This document shows positions 1-13,374 of a stretch of 64,000 nucleotides of DNA, piece by piece. The position numbers and the translations under genes are program-made. Every line of letters starts with the position of its first letter. The stretch's first letter is position 1. The DNA is from Silene conica (Eukaryota; Streptophyta; Magnoliopsida; Caryophyllales; Caryophyllaceae): assembly GCA_029255685.2 (NCBI GenBank), contig CM055318.2, positions 27,702,001 to 27,766,000 of the forward strand, in the 5' to 3' direction. The notes beneath the pieces are model-generated. The model was given only the letters and a program-made list of their open reading frames with translations. It did not search any database and was not told where the DNA came from.

Positions 1-1496
1 ATCCTCACTCCATTCCCGAACCCAATGTAGTGTCGCCCATCCTCCGGGGACCTCAAATACATATCAAAGATACAAGGAACGAGTTTCAATCAAAACCGAT
101 CAACCGTTTAAAAGTTACAAACGAATTACGAATTGAAAACAAGCAACAGGGGTCCCCAGCCGGTCGGCAGGCAGCCGGCCCACCGGCTGGTAACCCATCT
201 CAGCCTTCCTCTTTCTTTAAAACGAAACAACTACAAAGGACTCTCAGCCGGTCGGCAGGCAGCCGGCCTACCGGCTGGGAACCCAATCCCAAACTTACGC
301 AAATTCTTAAATGAGGCTACCAGCCGGTTGGAAGGCAGCCGGCCTACCGGCTGGCATCCCAAGCCTTTATTCCTACAATTCGCAAAACACCTACAATGCA
401 CTCCCAGCCGGCTGGCAGGCGGCCGGTCTGCCGGCTGGGCATCCTAATACTACGCATTTCTCAATTTTGCAAAACAACTAAAAGCATCCCCAGCCGGTCG
501 ACCGGCGGCCAGTCGGTCGACCGGCTCAGAGAGCCTGATCACGCGATTCGCATTTTCCAACAATATCAAAACCTTCACAATTCGATTCAAAACTTCTAAG
601 ATCATTACAACAAGTGTTTACCCATTATATCAAATCATCCAATACATCTATCTACCAGCAATTAAACCACAAAACAATCCTCAAAGCGATTATTATATGT
701 ATCCGTCGCAAGCATGAAATTTCTGAAAATAACTTAAGAGCATGTGAAACCTCAACAAGGCATGAATTCATCAAGTAAGAACATTCCTAACATGTTACTA
801 AGTCCATTAATCATCAACCTTAAACAAAAATCAGAAATAACAATAAGAACACAACAAAACTTGCTATTTTAACAAAAAGGCCGAGTTACTCGTAATCGTC
901 ACCTTATATGCAATCCCGCTCAAAGCTCGTCTTCCACAATGAAACTATCTATGTCCGGGTCTTCCAATCCTTCGCCTACAATCAAGAAAAACGAGTTTAA
1001 GGGATCAAAAGACTATTTTAGGAAAAACAGCCTATTTTTCGAAATAAGGGAAATGAAAATCGGAAGTGATAGATGGCTTGCAAATTCGATGAGGATTCCG
1101 AAAATGTTATTATTACCTTGATTCGGTGAACGGATGATGAAGAAAATTGGAAAAGAGGATGAAGAATTATGGAGGTTTTAGAGAAATGTGTTTACTGTTT
1201 ATTGTTTTGAAGAAGAACAAATATGTCGACACATAGAGGGTTTTAGGAGTTATGAAATGTCCTTTCCGTTTAATGAAAACGGGTTTGGATAACTAGAACG
1301 GGTTTTAAGATGTGAACTTAAGTTGCCAAGTTTGTATTCGTCTTAAGGACTTAAGGACTTAAGGTTCTTAAGACGGATCTTACTATTTATTAAAATAGTT
1401 TACGATAAATTATTAAAATATTATTTTATTACTTTAAAATAATTAAAACCCTTAAAATATGTTTTATAAAAATACGGGCTGTTACAAAGCTAAGCA
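1..1496 (+). mobile_element. 3' part of a long LTR (hairpin-array family), cut by window edge
   Basis: This is the tail of an LTR whose start lies left of the window. It matches, in order, 18905-19571 plus 28414-29208 and also 36330-38347: a GC-rich CCGG hairpin array, a region with the words GGCCGAGTTACTCGTAATCGT and CTTAAGGTTCTTAAGACGG, and a terminus AAATACGGGCTGTTACA. The sequence after 1496 resumes inside a Copia gag reading frame, so the LTR was inserted into copia A. The first five bases after it (AAGCT, 1497-1501) are the expected target duplication, but the other copy lies outside the window. No gypsy or Copia protein is encoded here. Confidence 0.75.
155..530 (+). repeat. GC-rich hairpin array (five CCGGC units)
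   Basis: Five units spaced about 80-90 bp apart each open with a form of CCAGCCGGT and close with ACCGGCTGG, giving near-perfect 8-9 bp stems around a GC-rich centre. The last unit contains GGTCGACCGG twice. AT-rich spacers separate the units. Equivalent arrays lie at 19046-19430, 36472-36865 and, on the other strand, 43930-44062. Confidence 0.8.
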
Positions 1497-1757
1497 CATC
1501 GTATGAGGTCTACACTAAACTCGCGACTATGTTCTCGCAAGCTCCAAGAGTGATCCAATACGATGCGGCCTCCACCTTCTTTGATCTTAACTTTAAAGAG
1601 GGTCAAAAGATTAGCCCTCATGTGCAAAAAATGTTTGAGCTGGCTGAGACTCTCAAGGTCCAAGTGGTGGATATTCCCGAATCACTCATCACAGATCGAG
1701 TGCTTCACTCCATCAATAAAGTGAAGGCGTATGCTTAATTTCGGGTGAATTTTAATA
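1497..1757 (+). pseudogene. Copia A gag, first fragment (broken)
   Basis: The translation matches residues about 102-185 of the intact Gag of copia B (23291-24217), including TMFSQAPRVIQY-like and SPHV..MFELAETLK segments. Where copia B has a CAG codon (QFRVKY), this copy has TAA, a nonsense change. Three codons later the frame is cut by a CACTA transposon. The upstream part of gag is replaced by the LTR ending at 1496. The gene is dead. It encoded the nucleocapsid protein of a Copia-type retrotransposon. Confidence 0.9.
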
Positions 1758-1774
1758 CACTAGTAGAAAAAAGG

Positions 1775-1975
1775 CTTTTTGCGGCGTCAAAATAGTGGCT
1801 ATTTGCGGCGTTTTTGGTGCAGCAGCAAATAAGGGGGCCGCAAATAGAAAAGGCTATTTGCAGCGGAAAAAAAACGCCGCAAATAAAATGCTATTTGAGG
1901 CGTTTTTTTATAAAAACGCCGCAAATAACAGATCTATTTGAGGCGTTTTTTGGGGAAAACGCCGCAAATAGGTCA
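1775..1975. repeat. Left subterminal repeats of CACTA-1
   Basis: Repeated GCGGCGTTTTT and AAAACGCCGCAAATA words in both orientations form several short inverted repeats. In En/Spm elements such subterminal repeats are the binding sites of the element's DNA-binding protein. Here the right-end counterpart is at 4838-5015 with AAAACGCCTCAAATGA words. Confidence 0.8.
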
Positions 1976-2735
1976 GTTATTTTTTTTTTTTTTTTTTTTT
2001 TTTTTGTTTTTTTACAATTTAAATGATGCAAACAAATTATTTAAATATAATAACTCTTAAATATATTTTTCCACAAGAAAATCTTACGTAATTTTTGTAA
2101 TTATTCTAAATAACACTTACAAAAATATACAATGTGTGCGTGTGCTACTTAAGATTGATGAGCGCTACAAGTCTACAACAAGTAAGTTAGAAGATCTAGT
2201 CATAGAGAATCTAATATAGACCCATGCAACCAACTGGATCCTAGTGTTCTTGTTATAGGCAGGCTTCTTTTTCGTTTTGCCCAAGCGCTTGACTTTTAAA
2301 AAGCTCGACGCCTTAAGGAGCCTAGAGTTACGCTCGCTAGCCTGCTGCGTGCTTCATACCTATTGTATCGCGCCTTTAAATTCATGCGTCTTTTAGTCTC
2401 TTTTTGCCGCCAACCATCTTTCAAAAGACCGTCAAACCTTGGTTTCTTTCTGACCGAGCACGTAGAAAAGTTGAGGCTTTGCCTGCCTGCTGCCTCTTCC
2501 CTTTAAAAAACAACTTCAAAAAACGGAGAAAGCGTAAAGGTCAACATCAGAAAGGTTTTAGTTTGCTGGCCTGTTTCTGTTGCTGCAAGTTTTGCTGGTC
2601 TGAGATTTCTTGTCTGATGTTTCTACTGCTGCAAGTGACACCGTAGTAAGATTGAAAATTAAAAAGGAGAGGAGGGCAAGAGGCTCAAGTAAAAGATGCA
2701 GATAAGAAAATTGAAGTTGAAAGACCTCCTCTGAC

Positions 2736-2840
2736 CTGAAATGTATCTCTTATTAAAGCATAGTCCAACACCTGCATCTGATCAGCCATATACATCCTTC
2801 TTGTTAGGCCATCTATGCGAGTAAGAAATATATCCGAGTA
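2736..2840 (-). pseudogene. Captured exon-like fragment, unidentified gene (second piece)
   Basis: Read on the minus strand, a polypyrimidine tract and TTTTTGCAG precede 105 bases (35 codons) open in one frame, followed by CAG|GTCAGA. The predicted peptide begins YSDIFLTRIDGLTRRMYMAD. The regular splice sites, phase 0 at both ends and protein-like composition suggest a captured host exon. I do not recognise the gene. Confidence 0.55.
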
Positions 2841-2936
2841 CTGCAAAAATATTAGAACACAAAAATAACGATGTGGGAGTTATCCTCGTCAAGTAACGTC
2901 ATGATGAATTAATTGAACGAACTGCATAGAAGATAC

Positions 2937-2981
2937 CTCCTCAGAGCTCGAGAATATGCATTGAAGGGCCTTGTCAAATAC
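2937..2981 (-). pseudogene. Captured exon-like fragment, unidentified gene (first piece)
   Basis: On the minus strand this 45-base block (15 codons, VFDKALQCIFSSSEE) is preceded by CTGCTGTAG and followed by GTATCT. It lies upstream of, and in phase with, the exon-like block at 2736-2840 across a 96-base intron-like spacer. The pair looks like two consecutive exons of a captured gene. Other exons were not recognised in CACTA-1. Confidence 0.5.
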
Positions 2982-3510
2982 CTACAGCAGAGGAACATTT
3001 CAAATATTCAATTTATTAGCGGTGGCATCCCACAATTGAATATGAGTTATGGAAACCAACTGCAACTTGACAACCAACAACAATCCAGCTCACACTTGTC
3101 ACTTTTACTTCCAAAGCTCTGCCGCACTAGTACAAGAAAACACATATGGCTACGGTTAAAAAAGGCATACGGCTACGGTTGTTTGAGAATTGAAATCTAT
3201 CAGTCGACTAAACATACCGATAGTCAAGAACATACACCGCCGCGTTTTGCTCCTGAGAGTTATGTAGGCTGGAATCTCCTTTTAAGTTCCACGAAGAAGC
3301 ATTACCATTACCATTCCTACAGAAATATAGAAAATACAACAGTGCATGCTTTATAGAGTAATCTTTACTAAAAGCTCATCCATAGATTAAAACGAAATTA
3401 CTAATTTGCACCAACATCATTAGCTTAACATAGACAATGAACGTGCAAAGTAATGTGAACCACATAATACACACTTGGTTAACGGATTGCACGGTGGAGG
3501 CTTTGCTTGC

Positions 3511-3666
3511 GGAATAATTGTTGTCATCCACAGTGTAATCATCCCCTATATATCAGAATTCAGGAATAAAACAGTGTCGGAAATAGACGGAATAAGTGTT
3601 GTCATCCACAGTGTAATCATCCCCTATATATCAGAATTCAGGAATAAAACAGTGTCGGAAATAGAC
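3511..3666. repeat. 78-bp perfect-like tandem duplication
   Basis: The block starting GGAATAA.TGTTGTCATCC occurs twice in direct succession (3511-3588, 3589-3666) with one visible difference near its start. It lies inside CACTA-1 and is probably a recent slippage or repair product. Confidence 0.85.
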
Positions 3667-5030
3667 GTCCAATGCAACAAGCATAATGACATGCCACTGG
3701 ACACAAATGTCAAATGTTGATAGACATCACACTTTGTTACATAACCTTCAACGGTTCGAGATGGTGAAAGCCAGTATTAAATTCAAAACAGACCGATCAA
3801 TTCAGAGTAGTTATTTCTACTCCAAATCACAACCCCACCTCATCATAAGAGCTTAGACACACGCTACGTATTCCAACACGGTTTCGATCAAGCTAGCGAA
3901 AAACAACCAATCTAAAGTCAAACTAATGTAATATAGACACATTACTGACGGATGGTCTCGTCTCGTAGACACACATTTTGAAAAAACCGATCAAATATAT
4001 TCCTTTATACTCATATAGTCAACATATTTGAAAATTATACGATTGTGGAGTACGAAAAAACTGATCAAATATTTCCATATACACACATTTTGAAAAAACC
4101 GAGATGGTTTCCTTTTCATCAACTGTCCTGTGATAGTTTGCCATTTTCATCAACTGTCCTGTGATACTTTGCCTGGCCATTTTTTCCATCAACTATAGTA
4201 CATACAATAAAAAAAATATACAAACAAATTTCAAAAGAAAAAAAGATGAAGACATTAAGAGACCTCCTTAATAGGACAAAACAAAGAGATGAATCAAAAT
4301 CCTTAACACGAACTATGCTATTGTAAGTCTCGTTTCAGAAACTCTTAATGCTACATTCCCTGGACTAGACTTCATCATACCAACACCACTCTTATCGTCT
4401 ACGAAGAATCACTAACAAACCCCTAAATTGCTTAACCCTAATTATAAAATCTGATCAATTTAAGCCTATTACTTCAAACACACCAAATATTATGCTATAT
4501 TTATTACTAAGTAACAAGAGAATGCATCTAATTCCGAATAAATTGAAGTAACCATCATAAACCCTAATTAATGAAACTGAAAAAGTGTAAAAGTATGAGT
4601 ACCTAATTTAGAATAATAGGAATAGAGGAGATAGTGAGGTGGCGAGTTCCGTCAATTTCCGTCCATTTCCAGTGGCGGTGAGGCGGTGGTTGTCGAGGGA
4701 GTTTGGGAGGTAGATGTGTCCTGTACGTTTTATTGTTTTGGGTTGATGAGAGAATGAAAACACAGAATGAATAATGCGCGCATATAACTCTTTCATTTCT
4801 TTTGTTTTTATTTTGGGATTTTTAATATATATTCATTTGCGGCGTTTTTCATAAAAACGCCTCAAATGACTTATTTGCTGTGTTTGTTTATAAAACGCAT
4901 AAAAACGCCTCAAATGACTTATTTGCTGTGTTTGTTTATAAAACGCCTTAAATGACCCATACATTATTTGCTGCTATTGGGCTAAAACGCCTCAAATAGA
5001 TAGCCGCAAATAGATGTTTTTCTACTAATG

Positions 5031-5383
5031 ATATGCGCAATCAAGAAACCTCTCTGAATGAATTGCATAAGATGCTTGTTCAAGCGGAAAGAGATATGGG
5101 GCTACATGATATTTCCTCGAGGGATGTGCTTGCCATTCAAAACAAAAGCAAGGGGAATTTCAAACGGAGTTCGAGTAAGGGCAAGGGCAACAAAGCCTCC
5201 CATCCCACACCTTCCAAAGGCAAGGAGAAGACCTATACGAAAGGTGGTTCTACCTCTTCTTCCAAAGGTGAAGATAAGTGCCACTATTGCACTTGTGTGG
5301 GACATTGGAAGCGCAATTGCCACAAGTCTGTTGCCGACCTCAAATCTGGAAAGGTTCTTCCAGTAGTTAATAATTCTCAATAA
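5031..5383 (+). pseudogene. Copia A gag, second fragment with CCHC zinc knuckle
   Basis: This continues the broken gag after CACTA-1. It encodes the conserved helix LHKMLVQAERDMGL, a Lys/Ser-rich linker and a zinc knuckle CHYCTCVGHWKRNC (C-X2-C-X4-H-X4-C), then stops soon after KVLPVV. In copia B and copia F the protease would begin just beyond this point, but here, as in copia B, no protease or other pol sequence follows. It is therefore a member of a Gag-only Copia family. Confidence 0.9.
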
Positions 5384-5558
5384 ATCATGTTATTATATGT
5401 CAACCTTTGTATAACGATACAAGTTGTTGATTCTTACCCTTTTCTAATTGGTTTTAAATGGGCCCCCAACAAGGACAAGGACAAAGAGAGGAAGACCTAA
5501 AGTTCCTTACATGGATGGCTATGGTAGCATCCAAGATCGAAGACAAGAAGAGCATGGC
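5384..5558 (+). other. Copia A noncoding body, first part
   Basis: Sequence after gag aligns base by base with 24218-24386 of copia B (words GATACAAGTT, GTTGATTCTTACC, GAAGACAAGAAGAGCATGGC). It carries no reading frame of note. It is broken at ATGGC (5554-5558) by the LTR starting at 5559 and resumes at 12529. Confidence 0.85.
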
Positions 5559-6663
5559 TGTAACACCCCCATTTATTTAAGAGCCTTTAGCAAGACATTC
5601 TCAAATAAATAGAGCTGTTACCATCTCGGAATGTCTGAGCTAGTGAATAACAAAGTGAAACAAACCAAAGTACTTTATATAAAACTGATTAAATTTAAAC
5701 TTTTGATATTACAACTACTACGCAAAGAATAAAAATACAACTGATAACATCTAAGTATGTGATCTAATTCTAAGTAGGTCTAAGCAATCTCTCTCTCCAT
5801 GCCCAAGCTTCTAATCCATCTGTCTCTGACCTGTAGAATCTACTCCCCATTCCGGATCATCGTAGGTGTACACGAATACACTGTCAACCTCGCGGTTGAG
5901 TAGGATAACACAATAATAAATAATGCAACAATAATAGTATGCAAATGCCATGCCACTACTGAGCTCAATCACAACCCGAAACACCAATCATAACCCGAAA
6001 CACCAACCCATACCGAACCTCCCGGCAGAGTATCAGCAACTGTCGTCGATTACCAGCATAAAGCTGAAGACACCAGGCCTGGCCTGCAGACCACCCTGGG
6101 CTTTATATCAAAATAATTTCCGTCACCTCCTTCTCAATAATGCAAATGATATGCTTATGAATGCAATATTAAATAACCAATACTTAAACATCATCCTCAT
6201 ATAAATCATGCTTGCATTCATAACACATATTATAATCATCCATTCATATCACATCATAGAATATAGTGCCAGTGTATCCTACTTGAAAAGCAATATAGTC
6301 CAATAGCAAGCCAGCAAGCAAACAGAATTATGCCACTTCAAAACCGTCACCTAATCAATATAATATATATAATTACTCACTAATATAATCACGTAAACAA
6401 TTATTATCTGTTCACTTGAACCAAATTAATTAATTACATTAATTAATTAATCGAAACAATTACGCCTAACAAGGCCGTACTAAATGTGACCCAATTCAAT
6501 TATCTTAATAAGTCGATCAACAAGATATCGTCCCATAACCATAATATAAATAGTCATCAAACTAGTTATAATAAATACTAACAACTAATAGTAATAATAA
6601 TACTAACAATACTAACAATAATAACAACAATGCTAATAACAACCCCCTAACAAAATTATTAAT

Positions 6664-8645
<1,982 letters not shown>

Positions 8646-8699
8646 TACGGACAAAACAACACAAGATTAACAAGACTAATAATAATAATAATATTAGAG

Positions 8700-9683
8700 A
8701 AAATTGTTGATTACAGCCTTTTAAAAATCACTTTTTGAAAATTACAGCCTTATAATTTTTTTTTAAAATTACATCCATAATATCACTTTTTTCTTTGAAA
8801 ATTGCACCACGATGACATTTCCGGTCAATTTTGTCAAAAATTGACCGATATACCCTTGCCTATTTCTTTACTTACCCAGATTTTTTTGATTACCTCTTTC
8901 ATCTTTCTCTAACAGTTCCCCCAAAATTCCCCAAAATTTCCCCAAATCTTACCCAAATCGTACATTTTGTTTATTTTGTTGTTGTTTGTAGTGTTAATGC
9001 AAATATGATATTGTCCACAATTTTTCGTTTTTCAATTGATTTAATCGAATTTTAAGGTTTCAATTTGGGGAAAATTGAAGAACCCTAATTATTTTTATTT
9101 TGGGGAAAATTGAAGAACCCTAACTATTTTCAATTTGGGGAAAACGTATCATGAAGAACATTAATTATTTTAAGATACAATAGAAATTAATTTGTTGTTT
9201 TTCAATCATGAATCGAATTTTAGGGCTTCAAGTTAGGGAAATTGAAGAACTCTACTTATTTTAAGTTGGAGAAAATTGAAGAACCCTAATTATTTTTGAA
9301 TTTGGGGGAAATGATGATGAATAACACTAATTAATTTTAAGATACAATGGAAATAATAGAATTACAATTAAATTAAATTGAATAAGGTAGAATTAGCTAG
9401 GTAAAATTGTTGAAGAAATGAAGAATAATTAGTGAAAAATAGAGTTGTAAAATCTGATTTGGATGTACATAAGAGAATAGACAAGATGAAGGTAAGGGTA
9501 TTTTGGTCATAAAAAATGAACTTAAGTCCCAAAAATTCAAATTGGTATTAAGTTTCTGTCGGAATTAATATTTTGAGGTAATTTATGATCAGAAGTAATA
9601 TTGTGGGTGTAATTTACAAAAAGAAAATTATAAGGCTGTAATTTTCAAAAAGTGGTTTTTAAAAGGTTGTAATTAACAATTTT
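8700..9683. mobile_element. Non-autonomous inverted-repeat element (~1 kb MITE-like)
   Basis: The first ~57 bases (AAAATTGTTGATTACAGCC...) and the reverse complement of the last ~57 match with only a few differences, both running through TTTTTGAAAATTACAGCC. No transposase is encoded. The interior repeats the phrase GGGGAAAATTGAAGAACCCTAA several times. Flanks AATAATATT / AATAATATA would fit a 9-bp Mutator-type duplication, but they are AAT-rich and not decisive. Confidence 0.8.
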
Positions 9684-9690
9684 ATCAATA

Positions 9691-9722
<32 letters not shown>

Positions 9723-10600
9723 TGCAAACACAACGCAGCACAACACAAACAAAGACAGCCCCCTTTTACACCCCGCGCACCCCACTTCACGACCACGCCA
9801 CCACCGGCCAGGCCATCTATGGCCAGCGCCAATGGTCCTATCCTCTCCCCCGCACCGCCAACCACGCATCCCACATTCTGGTCACCATTGACAGTCCTCA
9901 CGACCAACCCAAAACTCTGCCCTAATCTACCTGTACGAAATGCCGAAACCGCGGTCTGAGTTCCTGCTCCGGCAATTACCACGCGAAACACCAACACTCA
10001 CCACCTAACACGCTTACCCATAACCGTAAGACCCCGGCAAACAACACCTCATCAACCGCCAGCCCCCATCGTGGTTCCCACCACGTGAGCATTCTCCTTA
10101 TCCCTCACTAACTCTCGCTAAACTCCCTGCCACCACCGGCATCTTTGGCCACCACAGACTCCACCATCATAGTCTAATCTTACCCAGACCAAACCCACCG
10201 ACCCTAGGGCTAGTCACCCACAACCAAACCCACAGAATAACGTTTGTGGTCCCTGTTTCCCACAACCCCTTTCGATGGTTGAAAACCTCCCTTAAAACTA
10301 CCCCAATTACCACCACGGATCTCCCTATGGACGGTCGAAGCCCCCCTTGACATCCACTCTGACCTGAGCCTAAACACAATCGGACGCTGACTGATAAACA
10401 AGGTAAAAATAAGAAAACTTACCAAGGTAGCTAGTCGGGGATAACTGCGTCGTTTACGACGGCTTTGAACAACGTGAGAAACGACTCATGTGTGCGTGGT
10501 TTCTAGGGTAAGGGAGGCAGGTTATGGTGTCGATGGAGGCATATGGTAGATTAGGGTGTTAGGGTTTGTTACATGTGTAGTATGTAGATGGAGTAGCTAG

Positions 10601-12019
10601 TGATCCGTGCTTATTTTCTACAGTTTTTGGCATCATTTAGCACGCATTTCTATGCATTTTCATGCACTTTACGTGTCATTTTGCCCCATTTTTCTTCCTT
10701 TAGTGTATTTTATGTTATTTTGCAAGAATTATGCAAAAGATGAAAAAACCATGCTTTTTCTGTCCATTTTGAGCTCTTTTAGAGGATGAAGCAAGACAAG
10801 GAGTCCCATAGCCCCGATTTTGCAGTACCAGGCCTGAAGGAACGGTAACCGAGGCAAAGCCGAAGGACAAAACTCGATCGAGTGGATGCAGGAGGAGAAA
10901 GCCTCGATTGAGCAGTCTGATACTCGATCGAGGAGGCTGCAGGAAGGACCCAACCTTCGAGGTTTCCAGAGTTACTCGATCGAGCAGTTGCCAGCCTGAA
11001 GTTACTCGATCGAGCCCTTTTTGAAGAAAAGCTACTCGATCGAGTGGTTAAGTCGCTCGATCGAGCAACTCAATTAAGTGTACCGGATTTGTAATTTGCG
11101 TTTTAGGTTTAGTTTTCTTTAGAGTTAACCTAATTCTTATTTAAGGATTAGGTTAGCAGCCTTTTAGAGGAATTCAGAAACATACATTCACTTTTTACAT
11201 TTCAGTTTTACTTTGGAATTTCTTAAGCAGTCATTAGATCTAAAAAACTTTCACTTAGGGTTTTTCTTCATTTAAGCAATCGGATCTTGTTCTTCCTTTT
11301 CCATTACTGTAATTCATTTCTCTCTTTTAATTATTGTTCTTGTTTTCTTTGTTTATGTTTTATATTAATTCATCTTTATTCGCTATGTTGAATGTTATCG
11401 TTATCGTCGTTGTTATTAGTTTAGTTTCCCTAAACATACGTAGCTAATCCCCACAATATGTTAGGATGAAGGAACTCGCGGTAGTTATGTCGTAGGAATT
11501 GCATGTTAGTCGTCCTTACGACGAAGTTTACCCATAAACAATATAATTATAAAACTTGTCAAATGAGTGCACGCAGGAGACCAGTTTACCTAATAAAACC
11601 TTACCTGGATCGAAAGATTGGTAGGTAGGCTTGTTTAGGGTGATTATTTACGAAACCTATCTAGAGATCGAAAGATTGATAGGCTAGTCTAGGGGTGATT
11701 TCAGACCGAAAGGATATTGATCGTTCCCACCTCGTTGTTGTTTCGACTGACCTAATCTTTATGTGACTTTAATTACCGCGACGACCTGAATCCTTACATA
11801 TTCCTCTTTTTATTGCTTGAAACTCGTTTTTGTCATCTTTATTTTAAGTTCTTTTATATCCGTCTTAGCTTTAATCAAGAAAACAAACCCCCCATTCTTG
11901 TGACCTATAGACTGACCTCTACTTAAGACCGTGTCTCCCTGAGGATTCGACCCTACTTCCACTAGCTTCTAGTTGGTAGACTTAGGTATTTATCTTTGGT
12001 GCATGAACGACACGCATCA
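10601..12019. mobile_element. LTR-like unit with CTCGATCGAG array, probably a solo LTR
   Basis: It starts TGATCCGTGC and ends GACACGCATCA; these are imperfect inverted termini in the TG...CA form expected of an LTR. Its 3' part contains GAGGATTCGACCCTACTTCC and TTCTAGTTGGTAGAC, phrases I associate with ends of plant Ty3-type LTRs. AGTAGCTAG precedes it and AGTAGGCTAG follows it, so the duplication is unclear (5 bp, or 9-10 bp with an indel). No protein is encoded. Confidence 0.6.
10871..11066. repeat. Array of palindrome CTCGATCGAG
   Basis: Six perfect copies and one variant (CTCGATTGAG) of the 10-base palindrome occur in under 200 bp, commonly as ACTCGATCGAG. The same palindrome recurs six times in the leader of copia F (59567-59876), an unrelated element. 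Confidence 0.9.
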
Positions 12020-12528
12020 AGTAGGCTAGGGTTTGTTTATTATTTTGTTCCCATAAACGGTTCCCATGCACGGTCCTCATACCAAGCCCAAGCCCATCAC
12101 ACATCCCGCGAAACTATATAACCATATATACCCCGTTCTTTACTCGTAACTTAAAATAAACGCGACATATAAATAATTATACTAATTAAAGTATATAATT
12201 AGTATTAGTAAATATTAATTAAATTAATTATAAGAATATAAAATTATTAGCATTTACATAAGAATAAACAAAATTAGGATTTAAATATAATTACGACTTA
12301 AATAATAATAAACAAGTATAAAAGAGAAATAAATATAAAATATGAAATAAATAAATACGAATGAAATGTTATTTTATGAAATAATCGTCAAATATAAAAT
12401 GATTATGAAATACGATTTATAAAATAATAACAGTTTACGTAAAATACTTTATAAACAATCCATTTGAAATACTTATATTAAATATGGTTTGACTACCTTT
12501 GACCGAGGCTAATATACAAAGTATTACA

Positions 12529-13374
12529 ATGGCTCTAATTATCCTTATTGTCTTCTTTCATTTTGCATTTAAAGTTTTAGAATTTTCTTCTTCCTTGTAC
12601 GACAAGGAATTTATTTTCAAAACAATGCTTGTAATTTGAATATTAGGTGACTTGGTTTGCAACCCAAGTCACCCTTTTGGTTTTAATTATTAAGTTTTGT
12701 TCTTAAAACGTCGTTTAAATGCATTGTGTGCATCATAACATGAGTTAAAAATGATCTTAATAGATCATAAAGAAAGTACCTTGAATTGTTCATTGTACAC
12801 TTGACATGAAAGGATCAAGCATGAAAATCAAATAAAGTCATTTGATTTATTTAAAGGAGAATTTCACCTAAATGACACCAATCAATATATCTTGCATACA
12901 AAATATAAGATATAAACATCTTTTGACAAAACTTTGATATGCCTCCAAGTTCCCACCCTCTATAATACCTTACTCTCACATATATATTTTGTAGACTAAA
13001 ATACTATCCTTGAAGAATAAAAGTTATGTAATTGAACCTACCGTTAAGAAAGAATGGTAATTGTTTAAAAGTAAAGAACGATGTGTTTTCAATTCTAGAT
13101 GAGTACAATGTTGGAACATCATAAGATGATGGACAATCATAGAAGAGTTTATTATATTGATAATGAAATGTCACCTATTGAAGATCAACAAAGTTGAGTA
13201 GACTTTTCATACCGATGAATATGAAATCACCTAGATATAGACGTAGTGATTCGTAGAATCTAAAAGTTGTTGATAACATGAACTAAATTACTTATGCAAG
13301 TACATTCATGTATGCCAAGATTTTTAAATCATGTTGAGACAAAAGCCTTGTAAAATCGATACGAGTTCTCAAGG
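12529..13374 (+). other. Copia A noncoding body, second part
   Basis: It resumes copia A at ATGGCTCTAATT and aligns with copia B from about 24377 (CTTGTACGACAAG, TTGCAACCCAAGTCA). No credible coding frame is present. It ends at CAAGG (13370-13374), where the minus-strand LTR was inserted, and continues at 31713. Confidence 0.8.

Larger units (their letters stand above)
1758..5030. mobile_element. Non-autonomous CACTA transposon (CACTA-1)
   Basis: The left terminus is CACTAGTAGAAAAA and the right terminus, reverse-complemented, is CATTAGTAGAAAAA, a 14-bp inverted repeat with one mismatch. The element is flanked by the 3-bp duplication ATA (1755-1757 and 5031-5033). Removing it with one ATA restores the codons that align with the copia B Gag (N-M-R-N-Q). 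Subterminal repeats of the type TTGCGGCGTTTTT/AAAACGCCGCAAATA crowd both ends (about 1775-1975 and 4838-5015). No transposase frame is present at 3.27 kb. The interior holds exon-like pieces of an unidentified gene, so it resembles a Pack-CACTA. Confidence 0.9.

Noticed and set aside
8690..9692. 9-bp duplication AATAATATT/AATAATATA for the element at 8700
   Set aside because: The surroundings are AAT-rich, so a near match is expected by chance.
9722..10425. Several 65-110 aa frames on both strands
   Set aside because: They overlap each other in the C-rich part of the solo LTR at 5559, show no domain and have no splice or promoter support.
10601..12019. Possible Mutator-type element with 9-10 bp duplication
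   Set aside because: Terminal inverted repeats are only about 10 bp and imperfect, while TG...CA ends and LTR-like 3' phrases favour a solo LTR; kept as LTR-like with moderate confidence.
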